From contig NZ_CP090349.1 of NCBI RefSeq assembly GCF_021398735.1, forward strand, positions 2,613,001 to 2,677,000: DNA of 64,000 bases. Direction: 5' to 3'. Position 1 is the first letter of the stretch. Each line of letters begins with the position of its first letter. Shown here in pieces: positions 1 through 8,865 of this stretch. The position numbers and the translations under genes were made by a program. The notes under the pieces are model-generated. The model did no database searches, was not told where the DNA came from, and was given only the letters and a program-made list of their open reading frames with translations. The stretch is from Methylobacterium oryzae (GTDB lineage Bacteria > Pseudomonadota > Alphaproteobacteria > Rhizobiales > Beijerinckiaceae).

Positions 1-414
1 GTCGTGATCGCGCTGCGCCCCGACCTCGCCCCGGGCCACGTCGAGCGCATCAAGACGCTCGCCGCCCAGGGCTTCTACGACGGCGTGCCGTTCCACCGGG
101 TGATCGACGGGTTCATGGCCCAGACCGGCGACCCGACCGGCACCGGCTCGGGCGGCTCCGACCTGCCGGACTTGAAGGCCGAGTTCAACGCCGAGCCGCA
201 CGTGCGCGGCACCTGCTCGATGGCGCGGACGAACTTCCCGCACTCGGCGAACTCGCAGTTCTTCATCTGCTTCGACGACGCCCGCTTCCTCGACAAGCAG
301 TACACGGTGTGGGGCAAGGTCGTGGAAGGCATGGATGTGGTCGACACGATCAACAAGGGCGAGCCGCCGCGCTCGCCGGACAAGATCGTGAAGGCGACCG
401 TCGCGGCGGCCTGA
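1..414 (+). CDS. ppiB: Cyclophilin-type peptidyl-prolyl cis-trans isomerase, 5' partial
   Basis: Catalyses cis-trans isomerisation of proline peptide bonds during protein folding. The reading frame is open from base 1, so the N-terminus lies outside the window. The visible part has the cyclophilin core: FHRVIDGFMAQTGD with the catalytic Arg, the GTGSGG turn, ARTNFPHSANSQFFI and the closing FLDKQYTVWGKVVEGMDVVD. There is no signal peptide in view and the size fits the short cytoplasmic PpiB form. A strong hairpin follows the stop codon, so transcription probably ends here. Confidence 0.93.
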   Translation, partial: VVIALRPDLAPGHVERIKTLAAQGFYDGVPFHRVIDGFMAQTGDPTGTGSGGSDLPDLKAEFNAEPHVRGTCSMARTNFPHSANSQFFICFDDARFLDKQYTVWGKVVEGMDVVDTINKGEPPRSPDKIVKATVAAA

Positions 415-430
415 GCTCGGATCAAGCCTC

Positions 431-464
431 ACAGCCGAAGCCATCTCTCGATGGCTTCGGCTGT
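431..464 (+). terminator. Hairpin terminator after ppiB
   Basis: A perfect 15-bp stem (431-445 pairing with 450-464) closes a TCTC loop, 17 bases after the ppiB stop. The short tract after it (CCGTCTTTG) is only weakly T-rich and already belongs to the adjoining dispersed repeat. Confidence 0.7.
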
Positions 465-465
465 A

Positions 466-557
466 CCGTCTTTGCGAGCGGAGCGAAGCAATCCAGTAGC
501 GCCGCGTCTTCACGCGTCGCGCTGCCCTGGGTCACTTCGCTTCGCTCGTGATGACGG
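466..557. repeat. Dispersed inverted-repeat element, copy 1
   Basis: Roughly 90 bp whose ends pair: the left arm reads GCGAGCGGAGCGAAGC and the right arm is its imperfect complement, ending in TGATGACGG. Similar units stand at 4864-4956, 24961-25052 and 29002-29093, always between genes. It is likely a REP-like element; it codes for nothing. Confidence 0.75.
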
Positions 558-566
558 CGGGCCGCA

Positions 567-1181
567 TCACCCGCGGTCCAGGGCTTCCGCCGCCGCCAGA
601 TCCGCCGGCGAATTGATGTTGAGGAACGGGTCCACCGGCTCGATCGGCCAAGTCGCGACCGCGGCCCCGTGGCGCGCGATGAAGGCGCCGACGCGCCGCT
701 CGCCGCGTTCGAGATAGTCCCGAAGCGCGTCGCTCAGAGCCGTCGGCCAGAGCGCGATCGTGTAGTGCTGCCGCTCCCCTGAGGCCGCGAGCGCGATGCC
801 GGTCTCTGGTCCGGCCGCGCCGAGGCGCGCTACCAGATCCTCCGGCAGGAACGGCGCGTCGCCCGACACGCTCACCACCCGCGCGATACCCCGCGCGCCG
901 GCGTGCTCCAGCCCGGCGAGGATGCCGGCGAGCGGGCCCGGCTGATCCGGCACGGGGTCCTGCAGGACCGGACCGGGAAAGCCGGAGAACCGCGCCGGGT
1001 CGCCGTTGGCGCTGAGCGCCAGTCCCGCCCCGCATTGCGGCCCGAGCCGCTCGACCACCCGCTCCAGCAGGGTCCGCCCCCCGAGCCGCAGCAGCGGCTT
1101 GTCGCCCCCGCCCATCCGCCGCGCCCGCCCACCGGCGAGGATCAGGCCCAGGACCGGCGGCGGAAGAGGCGGGGAGGGCAC
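567..1181 (-). CDS. mobA: Molybdenum cofactor guanylyltransferase MobA
   Basis: Transfers GMP from GTP to molybdopterin to give the MGD form of the cofactor. The N-terminal nucleotide loop LILAGGRARRMGGGDKPLL is diagnostic, followed by SGDAPFLP around the metal-binding Asp and the C-terminal FLNINSPADL segment. I place the start at the GTG at 1181, which gives 204 residues, the usual family length; a longer open frame upstream has no resemblance to the family. The start is 4 bases beyond the mrp stop, so the two genes probably share a transcript. Confidence 0.88.
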   Translation of the reverse strand: MPSPPLPPPVLGLILAGGRARRMGGGDKPLLRLGGRTLLERVVERLGPQCGAGLALSANGDPARFSGFPGPVLQDPVPDQPGPLAGILAGLEHAGARGIARVVSVSGDAPFLPEDLVARLGAAGPETGIALAASGERQHYTIALWPTALSDALRDYLERGERRVGAFIARHGAAVATWPIEPVDPFLNINSPADLAAAEALDRG

Positions 1182-1185
1182 AGGA

Positions 1186-2334
1186 TCACTCGAAGACGAT
1201 CTTCGGCGCCGTCCGCCCGGCCGGAGCGCCGGACAGGTTCGCCCAGAGCTGAGCGGCGATGTCCCGGTAGACCTTGGCGTGCGGCCCCTCCGGATCGGTC
1301 GCCACCACCGGCCGACCGGCATCCGAGGTCTCGCGGATGGTCATGTTCAGCGGCACCTCGCCGAGGAACGGCACGCCGAGCCGCTGCGCCTCGTTCCGCG
1401 CGCCGCCGTGCCCGAAGATGTGCGAGGCGTGGCCGCAATTCGGGCAGACGAAGGTCGCCATGTTCTCGATCACGCCGAGGATCGGCACCGCGACCTTCTT
1501 GAACATGGTCACGCCGCGCCGCGCGTCGATCAGCGCGAGATCCTGCGGGGTGGAGACGATCACGGCGCCGGAGAGCGGCGTCGCCTGCGCCATGGTGAGC
1601 TGCGCGTCGCCGGTGCCGGGCGGCATGTCGACGAGCAGCACGTCGAGCTCGCCCCAGAGCACGTCGCGCAGCATCTGGGTGATGGCCGACTGCACCATCG
1701 GGCCGCGCCAGATCATCGCCGTCTCGGGCTCGATCAGGAAGCCGATCGACATGACCTTGAGGCCGTAGCCGACCATCGGCTCCATGGCCTTGTTGTCGAC
1801 GACGTTAGGCTTGCCCGAGAGCCCGAACAGCTTCGGCACGGAGGGGCCGTAGATGTCGGCGTCGAGGAGGCCGACCTTCAGCCCCTGCGCCTGGAGCGCC
1901 AGGGCGAGGTTGCAGGCGGTGGTCGACTTGCCGACGCCGCCCTTGCCGGAGGCGACCGCCACGATGTGGCGCACGCCCGCGATCTGCGGGCCCTGGTTCG
2001 GCGGCGCGCCGGGCCGCGGCGGCGCGACCGGCGGCGGCGTCACGGGCCGGGGAGCGGCGCCGCTCTGGGCCGGGTGGCTCTGGTTCCGCTCGGAGGTGAG
2101 GCTCGCGAACACGCCCGAGACGCCCGGCATCTTCAGGACGCGCCCCTCGGCCTGGCGCCGCACCGGCTCGAACCGCTCGGCCTCGCTGGGATCGACGAGG
2201 ATCGAGAACATCACGCGGCTGTTCGGATCGACCACGACCTGGGACAGCCGTCCCGAGCCGGGCAGGGTGGTGCCGGCGGCATCGACGGTGACGTCGGCGA
2301 GCGCCTTCAGCACGTCGTCGCGGGTGATCGCCAA
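1186..2334 (-). CDS. mrp: Mrp/ApbC/NBP35-family iron-sulfur cluster carrier ATPase
   Basis: P-loop ATPase that carries and delivers Fe-S clusters in the cytoplasm. About 382 residues: an N-terminal MIP18/DUF59-like domain (residues about 1-95), a Pro-rich linker, the deviant Walker A GKGGVGKST (about 130-138), the switch DADIYGPSVPKL, VDMPPGTGD, and the cluster-binding CPNC motif near the C-terminus. The start is taken as TTG at 2334 because GGAG lies 7 bases upstream and translation there gives the family-typical AITRDDVLKAL. The in-frame ATG at 2373 would add 13 unrelated residues. Confidence 0.92.
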   Translation of the reverse strand: MAITRDDVLKALADVTVDAAGTTLPGSGRLSQVVVDPNSRVMFSILVDPSEAERFEPVRRQAEGRVLKMPGVSGVFASLTSERNQSHPAQSGAAPRPVTPPPVAPPRPGAPPNQGPQIAGVRHIVAVASGKGGVGKSTTACNLALALQAQGLKVGLLDADIYGPSVPKLFGLSGKPNVVDNKAMEPMVGYGLKVMSIGFLIEPETAMIWRGPMVQSAITQMLRDVLWGELDVLLVDMPPGTGDAQLTMAQATPLSGAVIVSTPQDLALIDARRGVTMFKKVAVPILGVIENMATFVCPNCGHASHIFGHGGARNEAQRLGVPFLGEVPLNMTIRETSDAGRPVVATDPEGPHAKVYRDIAAQLWANLSGAPAGRTAPKIVFE

Positions 2335-2489
2335 AATCGTTCTCCACCGGGGCAAGCAGGTATGCCAGTGCATGTAACCGAGCGGGCCCAGAACACCAGA
2401 CCCCGGGCCCGAGATCGGCGCGCGCCGGTGGCCCGCGTCCCCGCGGCCATCCCGCGCCGGAGCGGGGCGCCGCCTGGACCGTGCCGGCG

Positions 2490-2777
2490 TCAGTGCGGCC
2501 GGGCGATGAGGTTGCACGCCTCCATCGGGCCGCGCACCACGGTCCCGTCGCCGCGCCGGTAGAACCCATGCCGCAGGCGACGGCAGCCGAGGGGGCCGCG
2601 CAGGCGCTTCACGCGCTCGATGTGGACGCTGCCGTAGCGGCGGTTCGAGAAGTCGTGGCCGCCGATGCGCACGCCCGGGCCGAAGCGCACCTCGGCGCCG
2701 GCCGGCCGAGCGCCGAGACAGAGCGCGCCCAGCGCCAGCGCCGCGGCCGTACGCCCCAATCTCCGAACACCTCGCAT
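2490..2777 (-). CDS. Small exported basic protein, unknown function
   Basis: 95 residues. The first 25-27 form a clear signal peptide: basic n-region MRGVRRLGR, an Ala/Leu core and a cleavage site near ARPAGA-EV. The mature part is basic and Gly/Arg-rich with two Cys (CRR, CNL) that could form a disulfide bridge. The start at 2777 is preceded by GAGGAGG at good spacing. I do not recognise a family; similar short exported proteins are common in Methylobacteriaceae. It is divergent from the PPOX-fold gene that follows. Confidence 0.6.
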   Translation of the reverse strand: MRGVRRLGRTAAALALGALCLGARPAGAEVRFGPGVRIGGHDFSNRRYGSVHIERVKRLRGPLGCRRLRHGFYRRGDGTVVRGPMEACNLIARPH

Positions 2778-2904
2778 CCGAACCTCCTCACCGCACGGGC
2801 AAGCTGAACCAACCGGAGACTGATCCGTTGTCGGGGCAGCCTTCGGGCGGGGCTCCCTCCGGAGACCCCGCCGGGACCGAAACGACGCGTAGGAGACCAC
2901 TTTC

Positions 2905-3408
2905 ATGCATCAGGGCAACCACCGCGACCACGAGGGCGCGAAGAAGCTGTTCGAGCTCATCAAGGACGTGAAGATCGCCATGATGACCACCGTCGACTCC
3001 GACGGCACGCTCAACAGCCGCCCGATGTGGAACAACGACGCCGACGAGAACGGCGACCTGTGGTTCTTCACCAAGCTGCACTCGCCCAAGACGGCCGAGA
3101 TCAGCAAGGACAATCAGATCAACCTCGCCTATTCCGACCCGTCGAGCCAGAACTACGTCTCGGTAGCCGGCAAGGCGGAGATCGTCCGCGACCAGTCGAT
3201 CATCGACGCGAAGTGGAATGAGAGCCTGAAGACCTGGTTCCCGAACGGGAAGAACGACCCGGAGGTCGCTCTGATCCGCGTCCACCCGGAGAAGGGCGAG
3301 TACTGGGACAGCCCCAACAGCACGATGCTGCACCTCTACGGCTACGTGAAGGCCTCGCTCACCGGCGAGAGCCCGAAGACCGAGATCAAGAAGGTCGACC
3401 TCGCCTGA
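2905..3408 (+). CDS. Pyridoxamine-5'-phosphate-oxidase-fold protein (general stress protein 26 type)
   Basis: 167 residues with the split-barrel flavin fold: KIAMMTTVDSDGTLNSRPM, the WFFTKLHSPKTAEI strand-helix, and NYVSVAGKAEIVRD. This resembles the YdaG/GSP26 group, which binds FMN or F420 and is linked to stress, rather than true PdxH. The C-terminal WDSPNSTMLHLYGYVKA is typical of that group. The start ATG at 2905 gives the expected N-terminal helix. The substrate is unknown. A hairpin with a T-rich tail follows. Confidence 0.85.
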   Translation: MHQGNHRDHEGAKKLFELIKDVKIAMMTTVDSDGTLNSRPMWNNDADENGDLWFFTKLHSPKTAEISKDNQINLAYSDPSSQNYVSVAGKAEIVRDQSIIDAKWNESLKTWFPNGKNDPEVALIRVHPEKGEYWDSPNSTMLHLYGYVKASLTGESPKTEIKKVDLA

Positions 3409-3437
3409 GGATCGGTCGTCAGGATCGGCGCTTTCGC

Positions 3438-3463
3438 GGGCGGTCTCCGGGCGGAGGCCGCCC
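3438..3463 (+). terminator. Rho-independent terminator
   Basis: GGGCGG.CTCC pairs with GGAG.CCGCCC in a GC stem with one internal mismatch, followed by GTCTTCTT. It sits 30 bases after the stop of the PPOX-fold gene and separates it from pncB. Confidence 0.65.
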
Positions 3464-3530
3464 GTCTTCTTGACGTGTGCGGTCCCGGCATGCGCTCTGC
3501 GCGTTCCAAGCGCGGCAGAGTGCCTGACGA

Positions 3531-4823
3531 ATGCTCGATCTGGCGAAACGGGTCTACGATCACAGTTTCCGCATCGACCCGATCGTGCGGTCGCTCCTCG
3601 ACACCGATTTCTACAAGCTCCTGATGGCGCAGACGATCCTGCGCCGGCACCCCGACATCCAGACCACCTTCGGCATCACCAACCGCACCCGCCGGATCCG
3701 GATCGCCGACGAGGTCGATGCCGGGCTGCTGCGGGAACAGCTCGACCACGCCCGAACGCTGCGCCTCAGTAAGGGCGAGATCACGTGGCTGCGGGGCAAC
3801 GTGTTCCGCGGCCAGGGACGCATCCTCGGCCCCGAATTCGTCTCCTGGTTCGAGACCTTCCAGCTCCCCGAATACGAGCTCGCCGTCCATGACGGCCAGT
3901 ACGAGCTGACTTTCCACGGCCCCTGGGTCGAGACCACCATGTGGGAGGTCCCGGCGCTCGCGATCCTGAACGAGCTGCGGGCGCGGGCCGTGCTGCGGGG
4001 CCTCGGCAAGCTCGACCTGCAGGTGCTCTACGCCCGCGCCATGACCCGGGTCTGGGAGAAGATCGAGCGGCTGCAGAGGCTTCCGGACCTGTCGGTGGCG
4101 GATTTCGGCACGCGTCGGCGCCACGGATTCCTGTGGCAGGACTGGTGCGTCCAGGCCATGGCGGAGGGCCTGGACGGCGCGTTCCTCGGCACCTCCAACT
4201 GCCTGATCGCGGCCCGGCAGGAGGTCGAGCCGGTGGGGACGAACGCCCACGAATTGCCGATGGTCTACGCGGCGCTCGCCGAGGACGACGCGGCGCTCGC
4301 CGCCGCGCCCTACGCGGTGCTCGCCGACTGGCAGGAGGATTACGGCGGCAACCTGCTGGTGATCCTGCCCGATACCTACGGAACCACCGGATTCCTGGCG
4401 AACGCCCCCGACTGGGTCAGCGACTGGACCGGCATCCGCATCGACTCGAAGGACCCGATCGAGGGCGGCGAGGAGGTCATCCGCTTCTGGCAGGATCGCG
4501 GGCACGACCCGCGGGAGAAGCTCGCGATCTTCTCGGACGGCCTCGATATCGACGAGATCGAGCGCATCCACGCCCGGTTCCACGGGCGCATGCGCATCGG
4601 CTACGGCTGGGGCACGCTGCTCACCAACGATTTCCGCGGGCTCCTGCCGGACGGCAAGCTCGACCCGGTCTCCATCGTCTGCAAGGTCACGCAGGCCGAC
4701 GGCCGGCCGACCGTGAAGCTCTCCGACAATCCCACCAAAGCGCAGGGCCCGGCCGACGAGGTCGCCCGGTACCGGCGCGTCTTCGGCGTGGGCGCGCAGG
4801 AGGCCCTCCCGGTAGTGGTGTGA
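3531..4823 (+). CDS. pncB: Nicotinate phosphoribosyltransferase
   Basis: Joins nicotinate to PRPP to form nicotinate mononucleotide, the entry step of the Preiss-Handler NAD salvage route. The 430-residue length is normal. Visible marks are the N-terminal [23 protein letters not shown] with the phospho-accepting His region, [10 protein letters not shown], the acidic loop DTYGTTGFL, and [22 protein letters not shown], which forms the phosphate-binding end of the barrel. It is a single gene between a terminator and a dispersed repeat. Confidence 0.95.
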   Translation: MLDLAKRVYDHSFRIDPIVRSLLDTDFYKLLMAQTILRRHPDIQTTFGITNRTRRIRIADEVDAGLLREQLDHARTLRLSKGEITWLRGNVFRGQGRILGPEFVSWFETFQLPEYELAVHDGQYELTFHGPWVETTMWEVPALAILNELRARAVLRGLGKLDLQVLYARAMTRVWEKIERLQRLPDLSVADFGTRRRHGFLWQDWCVQAMAEGLDGAFLGTSNCLIAARQEVEPVGTNAHELPMVYAALAEDDAALAAAPYAVLADWQEDYGGNLLVILPDTYGTTGFLANAPDWVSDWTGIRIDSKDPIEGGEEVIRFWQDRGHDPREKLAIFSDGLDIDEIERIHARFHGRMRIGYGWGTLLTNDFRGLLPDGKLDPVSIVCKVTQADGRPTVKLSDNPTKAQGPADEVARYRRVFGVGAQEALPVVV

Positions 4824-4863
4824 AGGGGGTTCGTACCGTTTTCGGTTGATCAGATCGGTTCCG

Positions 4864-4956
4864 CCGTCCTTGCGAGCGGAGCGAAGCAATCCAGATAGCG
4901 CCACGCCCCCTGCTGTCCCGCAGCCCTGGGTTGCTTCGCTGCACTCGCAAAGACGG
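4864..4956. repeat. Dispersed inverted-repeat element, copy 2
   Basis: CCGTCCTTGCGAGCGGAGCG on the left faces GCTTCGCTGCACTCGCAAAG and a closing ACGG on the right. It shares arms with the copies at 466, 24961 and 29002 and lies just after pncB. Confidence 0.75.
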
Positions 4957-5100
4957 AGCGGGCCGCACCGACCGAAGCGTTCAACCGGAAACGGTATCAG
5001 ACCCGCCGCGGTGAAACACGGAGGCCGCCGCCCCAGGGATGAATTCATTATCATGTCCGGCAATCGGGGCGCCTCGGGCGGCCCTGTCCGGGAGAACGCC

Positions 5101-6555
5101 ATGTCGATGAATCGCCGCTCGCTCATCGGGGCCGCGGGCCTCGCCCTGACGGCGCCCGCCCTGCAGGGCGCGCAGGCGGCCGAGGCCGCGAAGCCGGCCG
5201 CGAAGGCAGCGCCGCCGCACGTCACGAAGATCCTCGCGCAGTGGATCCTGGGATCCTCCTACGACACCCTGCCGGAGCCCGTCCGCCGCGAGGGCGTGCG
5301 CAGCTTCCTCAACTGGGTCGGGGTGGCCATCGGCGGCTCGCACCACGAGACCGTCGACGTGGCGGTCTCGGCGCTGCAGCCCTTCTCCGGGCCGCCGCAG
5401 GCCGGGCTGTTCGGACGGACCGAGCGGTTCGACATCATGAACGCCGCCTTCCTCAACGGCGTGTCGAGCCACATCTTCGACTTCGACGACACCCACCTGA
5501 AGACGATCATCCACCCGGCCGGCCCGGTTGCCTCGGCGATCCTGGCCTACGCGGCGATGAAACCGGTCTCCGGCAAGGACTTCCTCGAAGCCCTGGTGGT
5601 CGGGATCGAGGCCGAATGCCGGATCGGCAACGCGGTCTACCCGAACCACTACGATGCCGGGTGGCACATCACCGGCACCGCGGGCGTGTTCGGATCGGCC
5701 GCCGCCGCCGGCAAGCTGATGGGCCTCACCGAGCAGCAGATGGTCTACGCCCTCGGGCTCGCCGCCTCGCAGCCGGTGGGCCTGCGCGAGTCGTTCGGCT
5801 CGATGAACAAGAGCTTCAACCCGGGCCGGGCCGCGTCCAACGGCCTGTTCGCCGCGATCCTGGCGGCCAAGGGCTTCACCTCGTCGGACGGCATGATCGA
5901 GGCCAAGCGCGGCTGGGCCAACACGATCTCCACCAAGCAGGACTGGTCGCAGATCACCGACGGCCTCGGCACCCGCTACGAGGCGCAGCTCAACACCTAC
6001 AAGCCCTTCGCCTGCGGGATCGTCATGCACCCGACGATCGACGCGGCGATCCAGATCCGCGACCAGGACCACGTCAGGCCGGAGGACATCCAGCGCGTCG
6101 ACCTGAAGGTCCACCCGCTCGTCCTGGAGCTGACCGGCAAGACCGCGCCGAAGACCGGCCTGGAGGGCAAGTTCAGCATCTACCACGCCGCCGCGGTGGC
6201 CTTCGTGGAGGGCGCGGGCGGCGAGAAGCAGTTCAGCGACCGGTCGGTGAACGATCCGCGGGTGGTGGCCCTGCGCCAGAAGGTGGTCCCGGTGATCACC
6301 CCCGGCGTCGATCCCGCGCAGGTCGACATGACCGTGACGCTGAACGACGGGCGGACCTTCCACCGGCATATCGAGCACGCCATCGGAAGCGTCGAGAAGC
6401 CGATGTCGGACGCGCAGCTGGAGGCGAAATTCACCGACCTCGCCGCCGGCATCCTGCCGGACGCGCAGGCCAGGAAGGTGATGCAGCTGTGCTGGTCTCT
6501 GCCCGAGCTGAAGGATGCGGGCGACGTGGCGCGGGCCGGCGTCGCGGGCGCCTAA
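5101..6555 (+). CDS. MmgE/PrpD-family protein with Tat-type signal
   Basis: 484 residues. The N-terminus has a twin-arginine stretch (MNRRSLIGAAGLAL) and an AQAAEA cleavage region, so export by Tat is likely. The rest is an MmgE/PrpD all-helical domain, as in 2-methylcitrate dehydratase: FLNGVSSHIFDFDDTH, HPAGPVASAI, GWHITGTAGVFGSAAAAGKL and NTYKPFACGIVMHPTIDA. PrpD itself is cytoplasmic, so an exported member acts on another substrate, which I cannot name. The start at 5101 follows GGGAG; the frame is open further upstream but that part runs through the dispersed repeat. Confidence 0.8.
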   Translation: MSMNRRSLIGAAGLALTAPALQGAQAAEAAKPAAKAAPPHVTKILAQWILGSSYDTLPEPVRREGVRSFLNWVGVAIGGSHHETVDVAVSALQPFSGPPQAGLFGRTERFDIMNAAFLNGVSSHIFDFDDTHLKTIIHPAGPVASAILAYAAMKPVSGKDFLEALVVGIEAECRIGNAVYPNHYDAGWHITGTAGVFGSAAAAGKLMGLTEQQMVYALGLAASQPVGLRESFGSMNKSFNPGRAASNGLFAAILAAKGFTSSDGMIEAKRGWANTISTKQDWSQITDGLGTRYEAQLNTYKPFACGIVMHPTIDAAIQIRDQDHVRPEDIQRVDLKVHPLVLELTGKTAPKTGLEGKFSIYHAAAVAFVEGAGGEKQFSDRSVNDPRVVALRQKVVPVITPGVDPAQVDMTVTLNDGRTFHRHIEHAIGSVEKPMSDAQLEAKFTDLAAGILPDAQARKVMQLCWSLPELKDAGDVARAGVAGA

Positions 6556-6657
6556 CCTGAACGCGAAACCCTCGGGATCGATTTCGCGTCCTGTGCCGTT
6601 CCCCGTCCGCGAGGCTTCCGCCGCTCCCGGCGGCCGCCCGCGCGTGGCGTTCGGGAC

Positions 6658-8757
6658 GTGGATCACGGTATGGGCACGAGAACCCCGGTCGGGGTCGAAC
6701 CGGCAGTGCGGCCCGGGACTCCCCTGATCCCGCCGCGGCCGACCCGCGTCGCCGCGGCCGAGACGCCGCGGGCCGCCATGGCGTCGCCGGTCGTGGTCGG
6801 CGCCACCATCATCGCCGCCCTGTATTTCGGCCGCGAGATCTTCATCCCGATCGCGATCGCGCTGCTGCTGTCGTTCGTGCTGACGCCGCTGGTGAACCGC
6901 CTGCGGCGGCTGCGGCTGCCGCGGCTGGTGGCGGTGGGCGTCAGCGTGCTCCTGACCGTGGGCATCGTGGCCTCCCTGGCGACGCTGATCGGCATCCAGG
7001 CGGCCGATCTCGCGGGGGACGTCCCGCGTTACCGGGCCACGATCGAGCGCAAGATCAACGGCCTGCGCGACTCGCCCGTGGGCCACGTCACGGAATACGT
7101 CGCCAATATCGGCCGGGCGCTGCACGGCGGCGCCAAGGAGGCCGGGAGCCCGGAGGCGCAGCCGGCCGCGCCACCGCCGTCAACGTCGCCGGCATCGCCG
7201 CCGTCGACGCCCTCGGCGGCTCCCGAGCCGGCCCAGGCCGCGCCCAAGCCCGTCCTCGTCGAGGTCGCCACGACCCCGCCGGGCTCCCTGGAGATGCTCT
7301 CGACCGTGCTCACGCCGGTGATGCATCCCCTGGCCACGGTCGGCATCGTCTTCGTGGTGCTGCTGTTCGTGCTGATGCAGCGCGAGGACCTGCGCGACCG
7401 CATGATCCGGCTGGCCGGATCGAGCGACCTGCACCGGACCACCGTGGCCATCGACGACGCGGCCAAGCGCCTGAGCCGCTACTTCGTGGTCCAGCTCGCC
7501 CTCAACGCCGCCTTCGGCGTGGTCATCGGCATCGGCCTCTACCTTATCGGCGTGCCGAACCCGGTGCTCTGGGCGATCTTCGCGGCCCTGATGCGCTTCG
7601 TGCCGTATCTCGGGGCGGTCCTGTCGGCGATCCTCCCGATGGCGCTCGCCGCGGCGGTCGATCCCGGCTGGAACATGATGATCGCCGTGGCGATCCTGTT
7701 CGTCGTCCTGGAGCCGCTGACCGGCCAGGTCTTCGAGCCGATCTTCTACGGGCAATCCACCGGGCTCTCGCCCTTCGCGGTCCTGGTCTCGGCCCTGTTC
7801 TGGACGTGGCTGTGGGGGCCGGTCGGCCTGCTGCTCTCGACGCCCCTGACCGTCTGCCTCGTGGTGCTCGGACGCTACGTCGAGCACCTGGAGTTCCTGG
7901 ACGTGCTGTTCGGCGACCGGCCGGCGCTGACGCCCGTCCAGAACTTCTACCAGCGCATCCTGGCGGGCGATTCCGAGGAGGTGCTGGGCCATGCCGAGCT
8001 GATCCTGCAGCAATGCTCGCTCTCGTCCTACTACGACGACGTCGTGCTCAAGGCGCTGGAACTCGCGGCCCGCGACGCGGCCCGCGGGGTGCTGACCGCG
8101 CAGCAGAAGGGCGCGATGCGCGCCGCGCTCACCGAGCTGATCGCCGACCTCTCCGACCGGAGCGACGCCGTCGCGGGGGCGACGGGCGACGGCGAGGAGA
8201 GCGCCTGCAGCCCGCTCCCGATGGGGCCGCCCGCGGAGGCGCTGCCCGCCGCCTGGACGCGCGAGGGCGCGGTGCTGTGCGTGGCGGGGCGCGGCTTCCT
8301 GGACGAGGCCGCGGCCGCGATCCTCGCGCAGATCCTGGAGAAGCGCGGCCTCGGCGTCCGCACGGTCCCGTTCGCCGAGACGGCCTCCGTGCGGATCGGC
8401 CGGTTCGAGACCGGGCCGGCGCGGATCGCCTGCGTGGTCTCCCTGGCGCTCGACGGCGAGCCGACGCACCTGCGCCGCCTGATCCGCCGGCTGCGCGGCC
8501 GGGTCCCGGGCGTTCCGGTCCTGCTCGGCCTGTGGCTCGCCCAGGACAGCGGGGCGAACCGCCTCGCCGGCGGGCCGGGGGGCGCCGAGGCCGACGCGCA
8601 GGTCGGATCGCTGCGCGAGGCCGTCGAGGCTATCCTGGCGGCCGCGCAGGAGGACGCGACCTGCGCGACCGCGACGGACGCATCGACGGACGCATCGGAG
8701 GGCACGTCGGACGCCCGCGGCCAGGCGGCGCGTCTGCCCGCGCCGGCCGGGGCGTGA
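6658..8757 (+). CDS. AI-2E/PerM-family permease with long cytoplasmic C-terminus
   Basis: 699 residues. Residues about 40-440 carry the family pattern: a first hydrophobic pair (IPIAIALLLSFVLTPLVNRL), a long soluble insert rich in Ala/Pro, then later membrane segments with NPVLWAIFAALMRFVPYLGAVL and GPVGLLLSTPLTVCLVVLG. The family exports small molecules or ions; AI-2 is only one named substrate. About 250 further residues form a soluble tail not found in the plain family. The start is GTG 6658 or, equally possible, ATG 6670; neither has a strong ribosome site. Confidence 0.8.
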   Translation: MDHGMGTRTPVGVEPAVRPGTPLIPPRPTRVAAAETPRAAMASPVVVGATIIAALYFGREIFIPIAIALLLSFVLTPLVNRLRRLRLPRLVAVGVSVLLTVGIVASLATLIGIQAADLAGDVPRYRATIERKINGLRDSPVGHVTEYVANIGRALHGGAKEAGSPEAQPAAPPPSTSPASPPSTPSAAPEPAQAAPKPVLVEVATTPPGSLEMLSTVLTPVMHPLATVGIVFVVLLFVLMQREDLRDRMIRLAGSSDLHRTTVAIDDAAKRLSRYFVVQLALNAAFGVVIGIGLYLIGVPNPVLWAIFAALMRFVPYLGAVLSAILPMALAAAVDPGWNMMIAVAILFVVLEPLTGQVFEPIFYGQSTGLSPFAVLVSALFWTWLWGPVGLLLSTPLTVCLVVLGRYVEHLEFLDVLFGDRPALTPVQNFYQRILAGDSEEVLGHAELILQQCSLSSYYDDVVLKALELAARDAARGVLTAQQKGAMRAALTELIADLSDRSDAVAGATGDGEESACSPLPMGPPAEALPAAWTREGAVLCVAGRGFLDEAAAAILAQILEKRGLGVRTVPFAETASVRIGRFETGPARIACVVSLALDGEPTHLRRLIRRLRGRVPGVPVLLGLWLAQDSGANRLAGGPGGAEADAQVGSLREAVEAILAAAQEDATCATATDASTDASEGTSDARGQAARLPAPAGA

Positions 8758-8865
8758 GTCGCGGATGCGCGGGGGCGGGGGCTTGACGGGCAGGGGCGCG
8801 CGCCGGTTTCGTCGGGACGGGCCGTTTGGCCGGGCGGCCTTCGGGCGCAACAGGGGACGGAACGG

